From a virus, in the IMG/VR virus record IMGVR_UViG_3300030117_002974, positions 1 to 28,818 of that record: a DNA stretch of 28,818 nucleotides. One strand, written 5' to 3'. The notes under the pieces are model-generated. The model was not told the origin of the DNA. It worked only from the letters and a program-made list of their open reading frames with translations, and ran no database searches. The position numbers were made by a program, and so were the translations under genes. Of this stretch, positions 6,767 to 13,004 are shown in pieces. Each line of letters opens with the position of its first letter. Within the stretch, counting starts at the first letter, position 1.

Positions 6767-7155
6767 TGTTTCAGATGTTAATTAAACCCTTGTTAGGTGT
6801 CGCTGGTGAAGCTGTCAAAGGATATGTCTCAACAAAAAAAGCAAAAGCTGAACTTGCTGTTACTGAGATAAAGGCAAAACAAAAACTAAAAGAAGATCAA
6901 ATTGCTGGTAAAGTGGCTTGGGAGTCATCTGCTGTAAATCAAATGGAAAACAGTATAAAAGATGAGATAGCTCTTATAGTCCTGTTATTACCAGCAGTTT
7001 TAGTATTTGTGCCATTTATGACACCACATATTAAGGCTGGATTTGAGGCCTTACACAGTTTACCTGCATACTATCAGCATTTACTATATATCGCCATTAG
7101 TGCTAGTTTTGGCATTAAGGGTGCATCAGGAGCTATGAAACTGCTCAAGAAATGA
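6766..7155 (+). CDS. Holin candidate (GTA_holin_3TM-like)
   Basis: A 129-residue protein directly after the lysozyme (overlap of one base). A charged amphipathic N-terminal half (about 20-62) is followed by KDEIALIVLLLPAVLVFVPFM (span about 66-86) and a second span about 104-120 (LLYIAISASFGIKGA). The DE-x-ALIVL-PA...FVP and SLPAYYQ...ASFGIKG pattern resembles the GTA-type holin family of alphaproteobacterial phages. Its role would be to permeabilise the inner membrane for endolysin release. Family assignment is from remembered motif shape plus lysis-gene position. Confidence 0.75.
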   Translation: MFQMLIKPLLGVAGEAVKGYVSTKKAKAELAVTEIKAKQKLKEDQIAGKVAWESSAVNQMENSIKDEIALIVLLLPAVLVFVPFMTPHIKAGFEALHSLPAYYQHLLYIAISASFGIKGASGAMKLLKK

Positions 7156-7445
7156 GTACAACAAAGGAGTTAGAATCTCTGCTCAGAAAGATAAAAAAAG
7201 AGTGCAGAGAATTAAAAACTCATGTAAAATTTTTAACTGATAGACTTGAACTTGCACATGATAGAAATGCAGATTTGAGAAAAAAGATGATGACAATGAC
7301 AATAGATGATGTAGTTGCACAACAAAAAGAGTTTGCAGTATATCAACAAAAGCTGTCAAAAGATCAAGAATTTATAGAAACTTTTGAAAAACAAACAGAG
7401 GTAAAACTAGACTCAACTGGTATCAATAATGAGAAAAGAACATAA
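7152..7445 (+). CDS. Coiled-coil protein, unknown function
   Basis: A 97-residue, highly charged, helical protein with no membrane segment. Heptad-like stretches run through residues about 3-45 (ELESLLRKIKKECRELKTHVKFLTDRLELAHDR) and 53-85. The start overlaps the holin stop (ATGA), so it is translated with the lysis genes. The 3' end overlaps the next gene by 17 bases. I do not recognise the family; an i-spanin is unlikely because there is no hydrophobic N-terminal anchor. Confidence 0.6.
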   Translation: MSTTKELESLLRKIKKECRELKTHVKFLTDRLELAHDRNADLRKKMMTMTIDDVVAQQKEFAVYQQKLSKDQEFIETFEKQTEVKLDSTGINNEKRT

Positions 7446-7713
7446 AAATCCATCAGGAGGCCTGTCTGCAAAAGGTAGAGCATACTTTAAAAAGAAAGAA
7501 GGATTAAATTTAAAACCACCAGTCAAGTCAGGAGACAATCCTCGCAGAGCATCTTTCCTGGCCAGAATGGGTAATGCTAAAGGTGCAGAGTACAAAGATG
7601 GAAAGCCAACAAGGTTACTATTATCATTAAGAAAATGGGGAGCATCATCAAAGGCAGACGCTAAGAGAAAAGCAAAAGCCATATCAGAAAGAAATAAGAA
7701 AAAGAAAAAGTGA
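7429..7713 (+). CDS. DUF6321-like basic phage protein
   Basis: A 94-residue protein with a conserved phage sequence: NPSGGLSAKGRAYFKKKEG, LKPPVKSGDNPRRASFLARM, KPTRLLLSLRKWGASSKADA. I recall this pattern as the DUF6321 family of marine and other tailed phages. No enzymatic function is known to me. The protein is very basic and ends in a Lys-rich tail, as do several neighbours, hinting at nucleic-acid binding. It overlaps the coiled-coil gene upstream (17 bases) and the next gene downstream (GTGA). Confidence 0.75.
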   Translation: MRKEHKNPSGGLSAKGRAYFKKKEGLNLKPPVKSGDNPRRASFLARMGNAKGAEYKDGKPTRLLLSLRKWGASSKADAKRKAKAISERNKKKKK

Positions 7714-8333
7714 GATCAGTCACAGACGACATATTACTCTGGTCAAAAAAAATTATAGAGAAACCAAATAAACATTTGGGAAACTTTCCAACTTGCCCTT
7801 ATGCACAAGGCTGTAGAACTCAAAAACAATTTGAGATTGAAGAAGTCCATGATGCTGAACAGCTATATCCAACTGTGGTAGAGTGGGCAAACAAATTAAA
7901 AAAAACTAAATACAGGATTGTCATAATTGGTTGTTCTGATTTATCAATCAATGCAAACGAATTAGCATCTAGCATAGAGGCTTTAAATTTTGTTTATATG
8001 CCAAAAGATGTTTACTTAATGTCATCACACCCTGAAACTGGTGAAGAAAATATAGACTTTCTTTACGATCATGGTTTTAGCACAGACAACAACTTTCTAA
8101 TGGTTTTGATACAACGATATCAAGACTTAGAAAATGCTTCTCAGAAGTTAAAAAAAGTAGGTTACTACAAACATTGGGAAGCAGACTACTATAATGAAAC
8201 TGTCGAACATCGACACAACTTACAAAGGAGAATAAATATGCGTGGTATGAAAAAGACTGCAAAAAAAGTAAATGGTAAAATGAACCCTATGATGAAAAAG
8301 GGTAAGAAAAAAGCCAAAAAGAAAAAGAAGTAA
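7710..8333 (+). CDS. Conserved phage protein with PxCPYA motif and fused Lys-rich tail
   Basis: A 207-residue protein starting at GTG 7710 (GTGA overlap). Residues about 1-60 hold WSKKIIEKPNKHLGNFPTCPYAQGCR, a pattern seen in uncharacterised marine phage proteins. The middle (KYRIVIIGCSDLSINANEL...) looks like an alpha/beta domain. The final 31 residues are almost half lysine and are preceded by a perfect internal ribosome-binding site and in-frame ATG (8238). The gene may therefore give two products, or be a fusion of two originally separate genes. Function unknown. Confidence 0.65.
   Translation: MRSVTDDILLWSKKIIEKPNKHLGNFPTCPYAQGCRTQKQFEIEEVHDAEQLYPTVVEWANKLKKTKYRIVIIGCSDLSINANELASSIEALNFVYMPKDVYLMSSHPETGEENIDFLYDHGFSTDNNFLMVLIQRYQDLENASQKLKKVGYYKHWEADYYNETVEHRHNLQRRINMRGMKKTAKKVNGKMNPMMKKGKKKAKKKKK
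8238..8333 (+). CDS. Nested in-frame Lys-rich 31-residue peptide, probable internal start
   Basis: ATG at 8238 is preceded by AAAGGAG at 8224-8230 with an ideal seven-base spacer, better than the signal for the host gene. It is in the same frame as the 207-residue protein, so translation here would make its last 31 residues alone. The peptide has 15 lysines in 31 residues and begins MRGMKKTAKKVNGK. Similar tiny basic proteins follow immediately downstream. Production as a separate product is inferred from the initiation signal. Confidence 0.5.
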   Translation: MRGMKKTAKKVNGKMNPMMKKGKKKAKKKKK

Positions 8334-8464
8334 TGCGTAAAGGACTATACGCAAACATTCATGCTAAAAGAAAGCGTGGAGGTAAAATGAGAAAAAAAGG
8401 TGCAAAAGGAGCACCGACAGAGGAACAATTTAGGAGAGCTGCTAGAACAGCTAAGAAAAAATAA
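8333..8464 (+). CDS. Conserved tiny basic phage protein (RKGLYANIHAKRKR type)
   Basis: A 43-residue protein overlapping the upstream stop by one base (TAATG). The sequence begins MRKGLYANIHAKRKRGGKMR and continues KGAKGAPTEEQFRRAARTAKKK, a pattern I recognise from many unrelated tailed phages as a small conserved protein of unknown function. It is strongly basic with no acidic domain. It lies within a run of similar small proteins in the same operon, which suggests a shared process, perhaps DNA or virion related. Confidence 0.7.
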   Translation: MRKGLYANIHAKRKRGGKMRKKGAKGAPTEEQFRRAARTAKKK

Positions 8465-8589
8465 TGCCTAGAAAATTATCTCAAAAACAAAAAAAGTTAG
8501 CTGGTGTAGCGAAGCCATTTAACAAAATTACTGGAGCTGATTTTAAGAGACTTAGGAAAAATGGGAAAAACAAAAAAAAGAAAGTTTAA
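8464..8589 (+). CDS. Conserved tiny basic phage protein (PRKLSQKQKKLA type)
   Basis: A 41-residue protein starting at the TAATG junction with the previous gene. It begins MPRKLSQKQKKLAGVAKPFN and contains KITGADFKRLRK, a combination recurring in small phage proteins near lysis and structural genes. It ends in NGKNKKKKV. Charge is strongly positive and no enzymatic motif is present. It overlaps the next gene by 29 bases. Function unknown. Confidence 0.65.
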   Translation: MPRKLSQKQKKLAGVAKPFNKITGADFKRLRKNGKNKKKKV

Positions 8590-8755
8590 GAAAGTACCTA
8601 AGACAAAAAAGGGCGTTCCAATAAAATATGTAGCTGGTGCAAAGAACCCAAAAGCTAGAGAGTCTGAAATAAAAAGAACAGCCAGACTTTACAGAGAGGG
8701 TAAATTAACACCAGCTATGATGGATAGAATTTCTAAAATGAGGAGCAAAGGATAA
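8561..8755 (+). CDS. Small basic phage protein, resembles DUF5872
   Basis: A 64-residue protein with KFKKVPKTKKGVPIKYVAGA, NPKARESEIKRTARLYREGKL and TPAMMDRISKMRSK. The KVPKTK-GVP-KY...EIKRTA-LY--GK arrangement resembles the DUF5872 type of small phage or viral proteins. That family label is from memory and unverified. The start lies inside the end of the upstream gene. The stop overlaps the next start (TAATG). Function unknown; very basic like its neighbours. Confidence 0.65.
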   Translation: MGKTKKRKFKKVPKTKKGVPIKYVAGAKNPKARESEIKRTARLYREGKLTPAMMDRISKMRSKG

Positions 8756-8982
8756 TGTCAAAGTATAAAAGTATTTCTGGTGCAAGTAGATTTTCTAAAG
8801 GTACTCTGGACAAAGTTTATAAAAGAGGTTTAGGTGCTTATTACAGCTCTGGTTCAAGGCCAAAAGTTTCAGCTCATCAATGGGCGATGGGTAGAGTAAA
8901 GTCTTTTGTTTCAGGCAAAGGTGGAGCAAGAAAAGCAGATGCAGACTTACTCAGAAAAAAAAAGACTACCAAAAAAAAATAA
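8755..8982 (+). CDS. DUF5824-like small phage protein
   Basis: A 75-residue protein preceded by GAGGAGCAAAGGATA, a good ribosome-binding site. The core SKGTLDKVYKRGLGAYYSSG, RPKVSAHQWAMGRVKSFVSG and ADADLL follows the DUF5824 pattern (sy-gtL--VYkRG--AW-tgHRPg-t-qqWg-ARV-SF--Gg---taD-DL). The family occurs widely in phages and giant viruses without known function. The C-terminus adds a Lys/Thr tail. It overlaps the next gene's start region by about 44 bases. Confidence 0.75.
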   Translation: MSKYKSISGASRFSKGTLDKVYKRGLGAYYSSGSRPKVSAHQWAMGRVKSFVSGKGGARKADADLLRKKKTTKKK

Positions 8983-9226
8983 ATTAGTAATTGTCAAGTG
9001 GATAGATAGTGGCCTGTGTGATCCTACATGGATAGAGGCTAGTAGTTATGAAAAAAAACCTATGCCTGTTTGTTTTACAGTAGGTTGGTTGCATAAGAAA
9101 ACAAAGGACACAACAATACTTTTCTCTAGTTACTCTTTAGAGAACGACAAGTACAAAGAGGGTAATGAGGGAACGATACAGATTATTTACAATAAATGTA
9201 TCTTAGAGTTAATTAATGTTGAATAA
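8939..9226 (+). CDS. Conserved phage protein of the KWIDSG...GWL type, unknown function
   Basis: The start is uncertain. ATG 8939 has GGTGGAG about 12 bases upstream and gives 95 residues; an upstream TTG at 8906 is possible. The conserved part is KLVIVKWIDSGLCDPTWIEA, PVCFTVGWLHKKTKDTTILFSSY and EGTIQIIYNKCILELINV. This resembles a small beta-rich phage protein family (VkW-Ds...W......v-vGwl...-d-i-i......-g...-ip---I-ei). Its first ~20 residues are encoded within the end of the DUF5824-like gene. The 3' end overlaps the last minus-strand gene by 18 bases, tail to tail. Confidence 0.65.
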   Translation: MQTYSEKKRLPKKNKLVIVKWIDSGLCDPTWIEASSYEKKPMPVCFTVGWLHKKTKDTTILFSSYSLENDKYKEGNEGTIQIIYNKCILELINVE

Positions 9227-9394
9227 TATTTTTTTTGCTATTTTTCTATAATTTATAAGAACCTTACCACCATTGTAGCAACGAATACATTTGTAAGTAT
9301 CAAAACACGATTGAATCATCATGTGTCTTGTATATCTAGTCTTACAAGTATGACAAGTTTCTTTTTTATTTTCTTCAGTTTTTAAATTTGACAC
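9209..9394 (-). CDS. Zinc-ribbon protein, unknown function
   Basis: A 61-residue protein from a GTG at 9394. Two CxxC pairs (CHTC near residue 14 and CIRC near residue 36) separated by about 18 residues form a zinc-ribbon pattern, followed by a basic C-terminus (NYRKIAKKILFNIN). The start overlaps the upstream gene's stop by 13 bases. This is the last gene of the leftward operon and ends in convergence with the rightward small-gene block. A DNA- or RNA-binding accessory role is plausible but unproven. Confidence 0.6.
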   Translation of the reverse strand: MSNLKTEENKKETCHTCKTRYTRHMMIQSCFDTYKCIRCYNGGKVLINYRKIAKKILFNIN

Positions 9395-9573
9395 TCTTTA
9401 ATTTTAGGTAAGTCACTAGGATAAATTACTGCCTTACCATTGATTTTTCTTCTCAAACATTCTTCTTCAGGGTGTTTCTGTCTGAGATTTTCAAAATGCT
9501 TTTTAAGTGTAGGCATACTCATACCCCACTCTTTAGCAAGTTGTGTCATGTATATTGGCTTTTCAATGTTCAT
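9382..9573 (-). CDS. Small helix-turn-helix DNA-binding protein
   Basis: A 63-residue protein from the ATG at 9573; a GTG at 9588 would add five residues. The segment IYMTQLAKEWGMSMPTLKKHF (about residues 7-27) reads as a helix-turn-helix with the usual A-x-x-x-G turn. It is followed by INGKAVIYPSDLPKI, a small wing-like strand region as in MerR/excisionase-type domains. It is likely a transcriptional regulator or excisionase-like factor of the early region. No integrase is visible nearby, so I prefer a regulator. Confidence 0.6.
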   Translation of the reverse strand: MNIEKPIYMTQLAKEWGMSMPTLKKHFENLRQKHPEEECLRRKINGKAVIYPSDLPKIKECQI

Positions 9574-9814
9574 GTATTTGCATCTCACTTATAGGTATTA
9601 TTCTTACCGGTGTTTTACTTTTACCTAAATACATTATCTCAGCACTCATAGCTTGTTCTCTTGTGACTTTATAAGTATTTGGATAGTGCAATTCACCATG
9701 TTTATTTTTACTCTCTATTTTAATTAAAGCACCCTCTTTACCAAGTTTTCTTTCAGCAATCCCTACGCTACCACCATTTTTCCACATATGCTGTCTGATC
9801 TTAACTATATTCAT
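9563..9814 (-). CDS. Hypothetical protein in leftward operon
   Basis: An 83-residue protein. The ATG at 9814 has AAAGGAG with a seven-base spacer and ATGA overlap with the upstream gene; it is preferred over a start at 9850. The sequence starts MNIVKIRQHMWKNGGSVG and contains ERKLGKEGALIKIES and YPNTYKVTREQAMSAEIMYL. Mixed alpha/beta with a likely C-terminal strand (TPVRIIPISEM). I do not recognise the family. Cotranscribed with nuclease and HTH genes. Confidence 0.6.
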   Translation of the reverse strand: MNIVKIRQHMWKNGGSVGIAERKLGKEGALIKIESKNKHGELHYPNTYKVTREQAMSAEIMYLGKSKTPVRIIPISEMQIHEH

Positions 9815-10167
9815 ACAAAGACTCCTTTCTCTTTTACTGATGTTTGCCAAGCAGATATAATTATTTTTGCATTTTCTCTTTTTACTAAATTTTCTTTTTG
9901 CTTTTTAAACTTTTGTATTTCTTGATCTATGTACTCCTTAAACTCTTGACTTGCTAAAGCATTTCTTCTTTGTTTTGCAGATGCACTTACTCCATTTTGT
10001 TCTTCTCTTAACTCTAACTTAGCCAATTCCATATCTCTTTTTATTTTGTAAAACTCTGCTTGTTCATGTGCAGACACAACGCTTTCTATCTCGTCAAGAT
10101 AAATTAGTGATTGCTCTGCTTTTTCTTCAAGTTTTGAACTAAAACTATTTGATTTATATTTTTCCAT
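9811..10167 (-). CDS. Coiled-coil protein of the early operon, unknown
   Basis: A 118-residue protein from the ATG at 10167; a TTG at 10188 is possible. It is almost wholly helical and highly charged, with long heptad-like stretches (KLEEKAEQSLIYLDEIESVV, EQAEFYKIKRDMELAKLELR, FKEYIDQEIQKFKKQKENLV). No membrane segment or catalytic motif. Position between an HNH nuclease and a small unknown gene suggests an accessory role in DNA replication or recombination. The 5' end overlaps the HNH gene by 14 bases. Confidence 0.6.
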   Translation of the reverse strand: MEKYKSNSFSSKLEEKAEQSLIYLDEIESVVSAHEQAEFYKIKRDMELAKLELREEQNGVSASAKQRRNALASQEFKEYIDQEIQKFKKQKENLVKRENAKIIISAWQTSVKEKGVFV

Positions 10168-10501
10168 CTTTTCTAATTTTATCTGCAATCTTATCTAACA
10201 ATGTAATTTTAACTTCTGCATTAAATTGAGGATTATGCTCTGCAAGTGTATGATGTTCTCTACAAAGAGGTGCTAGGTTTTCAGGATAGTCTTTAAAAGA
10301 ACTTGATCCAAACCCTCTAGGTTCTATGTGGTGGCAATCATTAGCAAAATTACCACACATTATACAGGCAATATCTTCAGGAATGTCATAACCCCAAAAA
10401 TCACATAATATTTTTGTATATTTTTTCAAATCTACACCCTCCTCCATTGTATATGATCTAAAGCATCTATACAAAACACTATTTGATTTTGATTTTATCA
10501 T
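10154..10501 (-). CDS. HNH endonuclease-like protein
   Basis: A 115-residue protein with a zinc-containing HNH pattern: C46-x-x-C49, DCHHIEPRG (H57, H58), ENLAPLC (N75, C80), REHHTLAEHNPQFN (H83, H84, H89). This matches the H-H...N-L--LC--HH layout of phage HNH proteins. Some relatives with this REHH...EH ending are recombination or junction-processing accessory proteins (NinG-like comparison is a guess). It starts with a TAATG junction after the upstream gene. It could be a free-standing nuclease of the replication operon or a homing endonuclease. The tight operon overlap favours the former. Confidence 0.75.
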   Translation of the reverse strand: MIKSKSNSVLYRCFRSYTMEEGVDLKKYTKILCDFWGYDIPEDIACIMCGNFANDCHHIEPRGFGSSSFKDYPENLAPLCREHHTLAEHNPQFNAEVKITLLDKIADKIRKDGKI

Positions 10502-10734
10502 TATCTTTTCTGCTCGTGTTTATGCCACCCATAAGTATTAATCTTATCTACTAATTCTAACAAATACTCTCTGTGATTAACTAATTTTTTTTCAAATTTA
10601 GGATCGTGCCTTGACTGTTGAAATTTATCAAAAGGTATATCTTTTGTTATTTTTTGCACTACCTCTAATATTAGTATTGTCCTAGCTTTGTCTGTAGATA
10701 TCGGAACTATTTTTAATTTTTTATTTTTTACCAT
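10501..10734 (-). CDS. Hypothetical small protein in early operon
   Basis: A 77-residue protein from the ATG at 10734, which overlaps the upstream gene by 14 bases. A GTG at 10800 would create an 80-base overlap and is less likely. Sequence MVKNKKLKIVPISTDKARTI then LEVVQKITKDIPFDKFQQSR, then HREYLLELVDKINTYGWHKH. Basic and probably helical. No family recognised. The stop forms TAATG with the HNH gene, so the two are translationally linked. Confidence 0.5.
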   Translation of the reverse strand: MVKNKKLKIVPISTDKARTILILEVVQKITKDIPFDKFQQSRHDPKFEKKLVNHREYLLELVDKINTYGWHKHEQKR

Positions 10735-11101
10735 TAAAATAATCTGATCTTTGCTGATTAATAGCACAACTAATCGCAATAGCTCTTTTATTATCCTCAC
10801 TTAAATCTCTAAGATTGTTGTATTCAAGCATTTTATCTAAGGCTATATTTATCAAATTCAAATTTTTATCTATCTCTGATGTATCTGCATTGTGATAACT
10901 TGGTTGGTAGTTTTGATTTGTATTGTTAATTCCTGTTTTCTTTGGCATTTTGTTAATAATTTTATTCATCTGATTAACAGATACCTTATAAGATTTATCG
11001 TGATTTTGATTATAAAAATCTTTTTGCATATCATTACATTCATTAAAATTGACATCTACTAGTGCCTCTTGCATTGTTATTTCTAGTTTTTCGCTACTCA
11101 T
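10721..11101 (-). CDS. Hypothetical protein next to PD-(D/E)XK nuclease
   Basis: A 126-residue protein. The ATG at 11101 has AAAAGGAGATTAAT upstream, a strong signal, and is preferred over a start at 11140. The N-terminal half includes LEITMQEALVDVNFNECN. The middle is Asn/Gln-rich (NNTNQNYQPSYHNADTS), likely a flexible linker. The C-terminal part (NLINIALDKMLEYNNL, SEDNKRAIAISCAINQQRSDYF) is helical. Genes beside phage RecB-like exonucleases often encode annealing or single-strand binding proteins, but no such fold is recognisable here. Confidence 0.6.
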   Translation of the reverse strand: MSSEKLEITMQEALVDVNFNECNDMQKDFYNQNHDKSYKVSVNQMNKIINKMPKKTGINNTNQNYQPSYHNADTSEIDKNLNLINIALDKMLEYNNLRDLSEDNKRAIAISCAINQQRSDYFNGKK

Positions 11102-11102
11102 A

Positions 11103-11744
11103 TTAATCTCCTTTTTTAAAATATCGTTCAATGATCTCATTATTATTATAAGCCTCTCTAAATAGTGTAAATTGATTCCAACCTACATTTAATTGTTCAA
11201 TAGAAAATTCTTTTAATTCTATCTTACTATTATTTTTTGGTAGTCTTACAATAATTCCTTTTTTTACTCTGATGTCATCATTAACATTTATCAACCAGGA
11301 GTATGCACCTAGTTGAATACAAGTATCACTATAAATTCTTTTACCAGTTTTAAAATCTATCAATATATGATTACCTTCTTTATCTTTTACAAGTAAGTCT
11401 GGACACCCACCAAACTTATGTGTTTCACAAACCATTTGTTTTTCACTCCAAACAATTTCATATTCTTGTTGATCCCACCATTCAACAAATTTAGCAAAAG
11501 CCTTTTTAACTTTTGCATCATCAGGTATTTCATACTCTTGTTTGTGTATATGTTTTTCTGCTAAATCGTGAACACTTGTACCTTGTTCTCCAGCTTTATC
11601 TCTTTCTTGTCGATAATCTTTTCCATCTCGACCACAAGTCCATGCCCAATGTATTAATGCGTTTGAGTCTTTAAAACGACTGAGAACAGTTGTAGTGCCA
11701 ACAACTATTTGGCCATTACTTAGTTTGTATATTCCTGTTGGCAT
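11103..11744 (-). CDS. PD-(D/E)XK exonuclease, RecB/Cas4-like
   Basis: A 213-residue protein with the RecB-type nuclease layout: VVGTTTVLSRF near the N-terminus, GTSVHDLAE (H59), SEKQM (E101), GGCPDLLVK (D116), LIDFKTGK (D130, K132) and QLGAYSW (Q144, Y148). These residues form the metal site and the QxxxY motif of RecB/Cas4-like nucleases. In phages this family usually performs 5'-end resection for recombination-dependent replication, often with an annealing protein. It is near the start of a leftward operon that also encodes an HNH nuclease and small accessory proteins. No four-Cys iron-sulphur cluster pattern is evident. Confidence 0.85.
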   Translation of the reverse strand: MPTGIYKLSNGQIVVGTTTVLSRFKDSNALIHWAWTCGRDGKDYRQERDKAGEQGTSVHDLAEKHIHKQEYEIPDDAKVKKAFAKFVEWWDQQEYEIVWSEKQMVCETHKFGGCPDLLVKDKEGNHILIDFKTGKRIYSDTCIQLGAYSWLINVNDDIRVKKGIIVRLPKNNSKIELKEFSIEQLNVGWNQFTLFREAYNNNEIIERYFKKGD

Positions 11745-11856
11745 TAATTTTTTCTACTTTCTTATTCAATCTTTGTTGAAATTTTTTTGCTGCTTTATCA
11801 AATTTATTTAAAACTTTTATGATCCTTGCTATATCTACATTATCTTTTGATGTCAT
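11716..11856 (-). CDS. Tiny helical basic protein, unknown
   Basis: A 46-residue protein preceded by GAGG with a six-base spacer. The sequence starts MTSKDNVDIARIIKVLNKFD and continues with KAAKKFQQRLNKKVEKI, an amphipathic helix. It overlaps the nuclease gene by 29 bases and the next gene upstream by 17. Supported by start signal and operon position only; function unknown. Confidence 0.5.
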   Translation of the reverse strand: MTSKDNVDIARIIKVLNKFDKAAKKFQQRLNKKVEKINANRNIQTK

Positions 11857-11992
11857 TTTCTACCTCAGTTGTATTTTTAATATGAAGCCAAACCCATTTT
11901 AACTTTTTTTTACTTTTTAAATTTCTTCTACAATCTTCTTTTAGTTTTGCCTCTTTAATTTTAAGTTCGGCTAATTTTTCCTTACTAAGCAT
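11840..11992 (-). CDS. Tiny basic protein, first gene of leftward operon
   Basis: A 50-residue protein starting MLSKEKLAELKIKEAKLKED and continuing with RRNLKSKKKLKWVWLHI. It is basic and helical. AGGTG about eight bases upstream can serve as a ribosome-binding site. It overlaps the next gene by 17 bases. It is the first ORF after the divergent intergenic region, so its transcript leader starts there. Function unknown. Confidence 0.5.
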   Translation of the reverse strand: MLSKEKLAELKIKEAKLKEDCRRNLKSKKKLKWVWLHIKNTTEVENDIKR

Positions 11993-12203
11993 GGCTAACA
12001 CACCTATAGTAAGCAATCTCTACGGGGAATATAATGCAGTAGATAGCAAATGTATTAGCCATAAACAGAAATTTACTAAAATTTTTTTATAAATCAAGTA
12101 AAAATAACAAATTGTTTATAAATTATTGAAAAAAACATAAAAATAGTTTTGTAATTGATGTAAAAATCAGTATAAGTTTAAAATATTCGTTTATGGTGTA
12201 TAT
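11993..12203. promoter_or_regulatory. Divergent intergenic region with candidate promoters
   Basis: A 211-base AT-rich gap between the leftward nuclease operon and the rightward DUF1376 gene; it must hold promoters for both. On the plus strand TTGAAA (12126-12131) is followed after 18 bases by TGTAAT (12150-12155). A second possible -10, TATAAG, lies at 12171, about 33 bases before the TTG start. A nine-base direct repeat, TTTATAAAT, occurs at 12086-12094 and 12115-12123 and could be an operator. In such AT-rich DNA these matches are weak evidence; the need for divergent initiation is the stronger argument. Confidence 0.4.
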
Positions 12204-13004
12204 TTGACTGATATAAAGAAATTACCAGCTATGTATTTATATACACAAGACTGGATCTCTGGAACAAGAGGTCTTTCTATGCAACAAAGAGGCATATACA
12301 TAGACCTTTTGGCCTTTTCACAATGTGAAAATGGTCGTGGATTGCCTAATGATGTTGAAAAAGTGGCACACATGATTTTTCCTTTTATAAAAAATCAGAA
12401 AAAACAGACAGAATTGTTCCAAGATTTACAATATGTTATAAAAAACAAGTTTGTCGTTAAGGACAATCGCCTCTTTAATGAAAGACAACACGCTGAATTT
12501 AAAAAGGGTTTAGACTTGTCTAATAAGAGAAGTCTTGCTAGAAAAAAAGGACTTGTTAAGGTTTTGTCACAACAAAACGCTAACAACACAGATGACTATG
12601 ACAATGACTATGACAATGAAGATTATATAAATAAATTTGAAACTATGTGGAAAGAGATTTCCCCAAAAATTCGTAAAAGATCGTCAAAACCTAAAGCAAA
12701 ACAAAAATTTTTACGCTTGTCAAATGATAATAAAGATAAGGTTTTATCTACTTTTCCTGTTTACCATGAAGAACAAGGCGAATTTACAAAGGCATTAGAT
12801 AGATTTATTGCAAATGAAATGTACCAGGAGATTACACAACCACTAACTTTAGAACAAGAAAAAGAAGAAAAACAAAAAGAGAGTGATTATTTATTAAAAA
12901 GTAGATACGAATTATATTTAAAAACTGGAAAATCTTTTAATTTATCAGCACAAGATATAAGGAAAGCAGAAAAAAAGTTTGGTAAAGAAAAAAAAGAAGA
13001 ATAA
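12204..13004 (+). CDS. DUF1376 family protein, putative replication initiation factor
   Basis: A 266-residue protein. Residues about 8-100 match DUF1376: LPAMYLYTQDWISGTRGLS, QQRGIYIDLLAFSQ, and GRGLPND, as in YdaU-like phage replication proteins with a winged-helix N-domain. A low-complexity linker (DDYDNDYDNEDY) encoded by two tandem 12-base units follows. The C-terminal domain includes FETMWKEISPKIRKRSSKPKAKQKF, then TKALDRFIANEM. The start appears to be TTG 12204, because no ATG lies upstream in frame and ATG 12231 would cut into the domain. Such proteins usually act at the phage origin with a helicase or loader, but no helicase is in this window. Confidence 0.75.
   Translation: MTDIKKLPAMYLYTQDWISGTRGLSMQQRGIYIDLLAFSQCENGRGLPNDVEKVAHMIFPFIKNQKKQTELFQDLQYVIKNKFVVKDNRLFNERQHAEFKKGLDLSNKRSLARKKGLVKVLSQQNANNTDDYDNDYDNEDYINKFETMWKEISPKIRKRSSKPKAKQKFLRLSNDNKDKVLSTFPVYHEEQGEFTKALDRFIANEMYQEITQPLTLEQEKEEKQKESDYLLKSRYELYLKTGKSFNLSAQDIRKAEKKFGKEKKEE

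Noticed and set aside
12030-12035. TATAAT on the plus strand upstream of the DUF1376 gene
   Set aside because: It is about 170 bases from the gene and has no recognisable -35; AT-rich sequence makes chance matches common.
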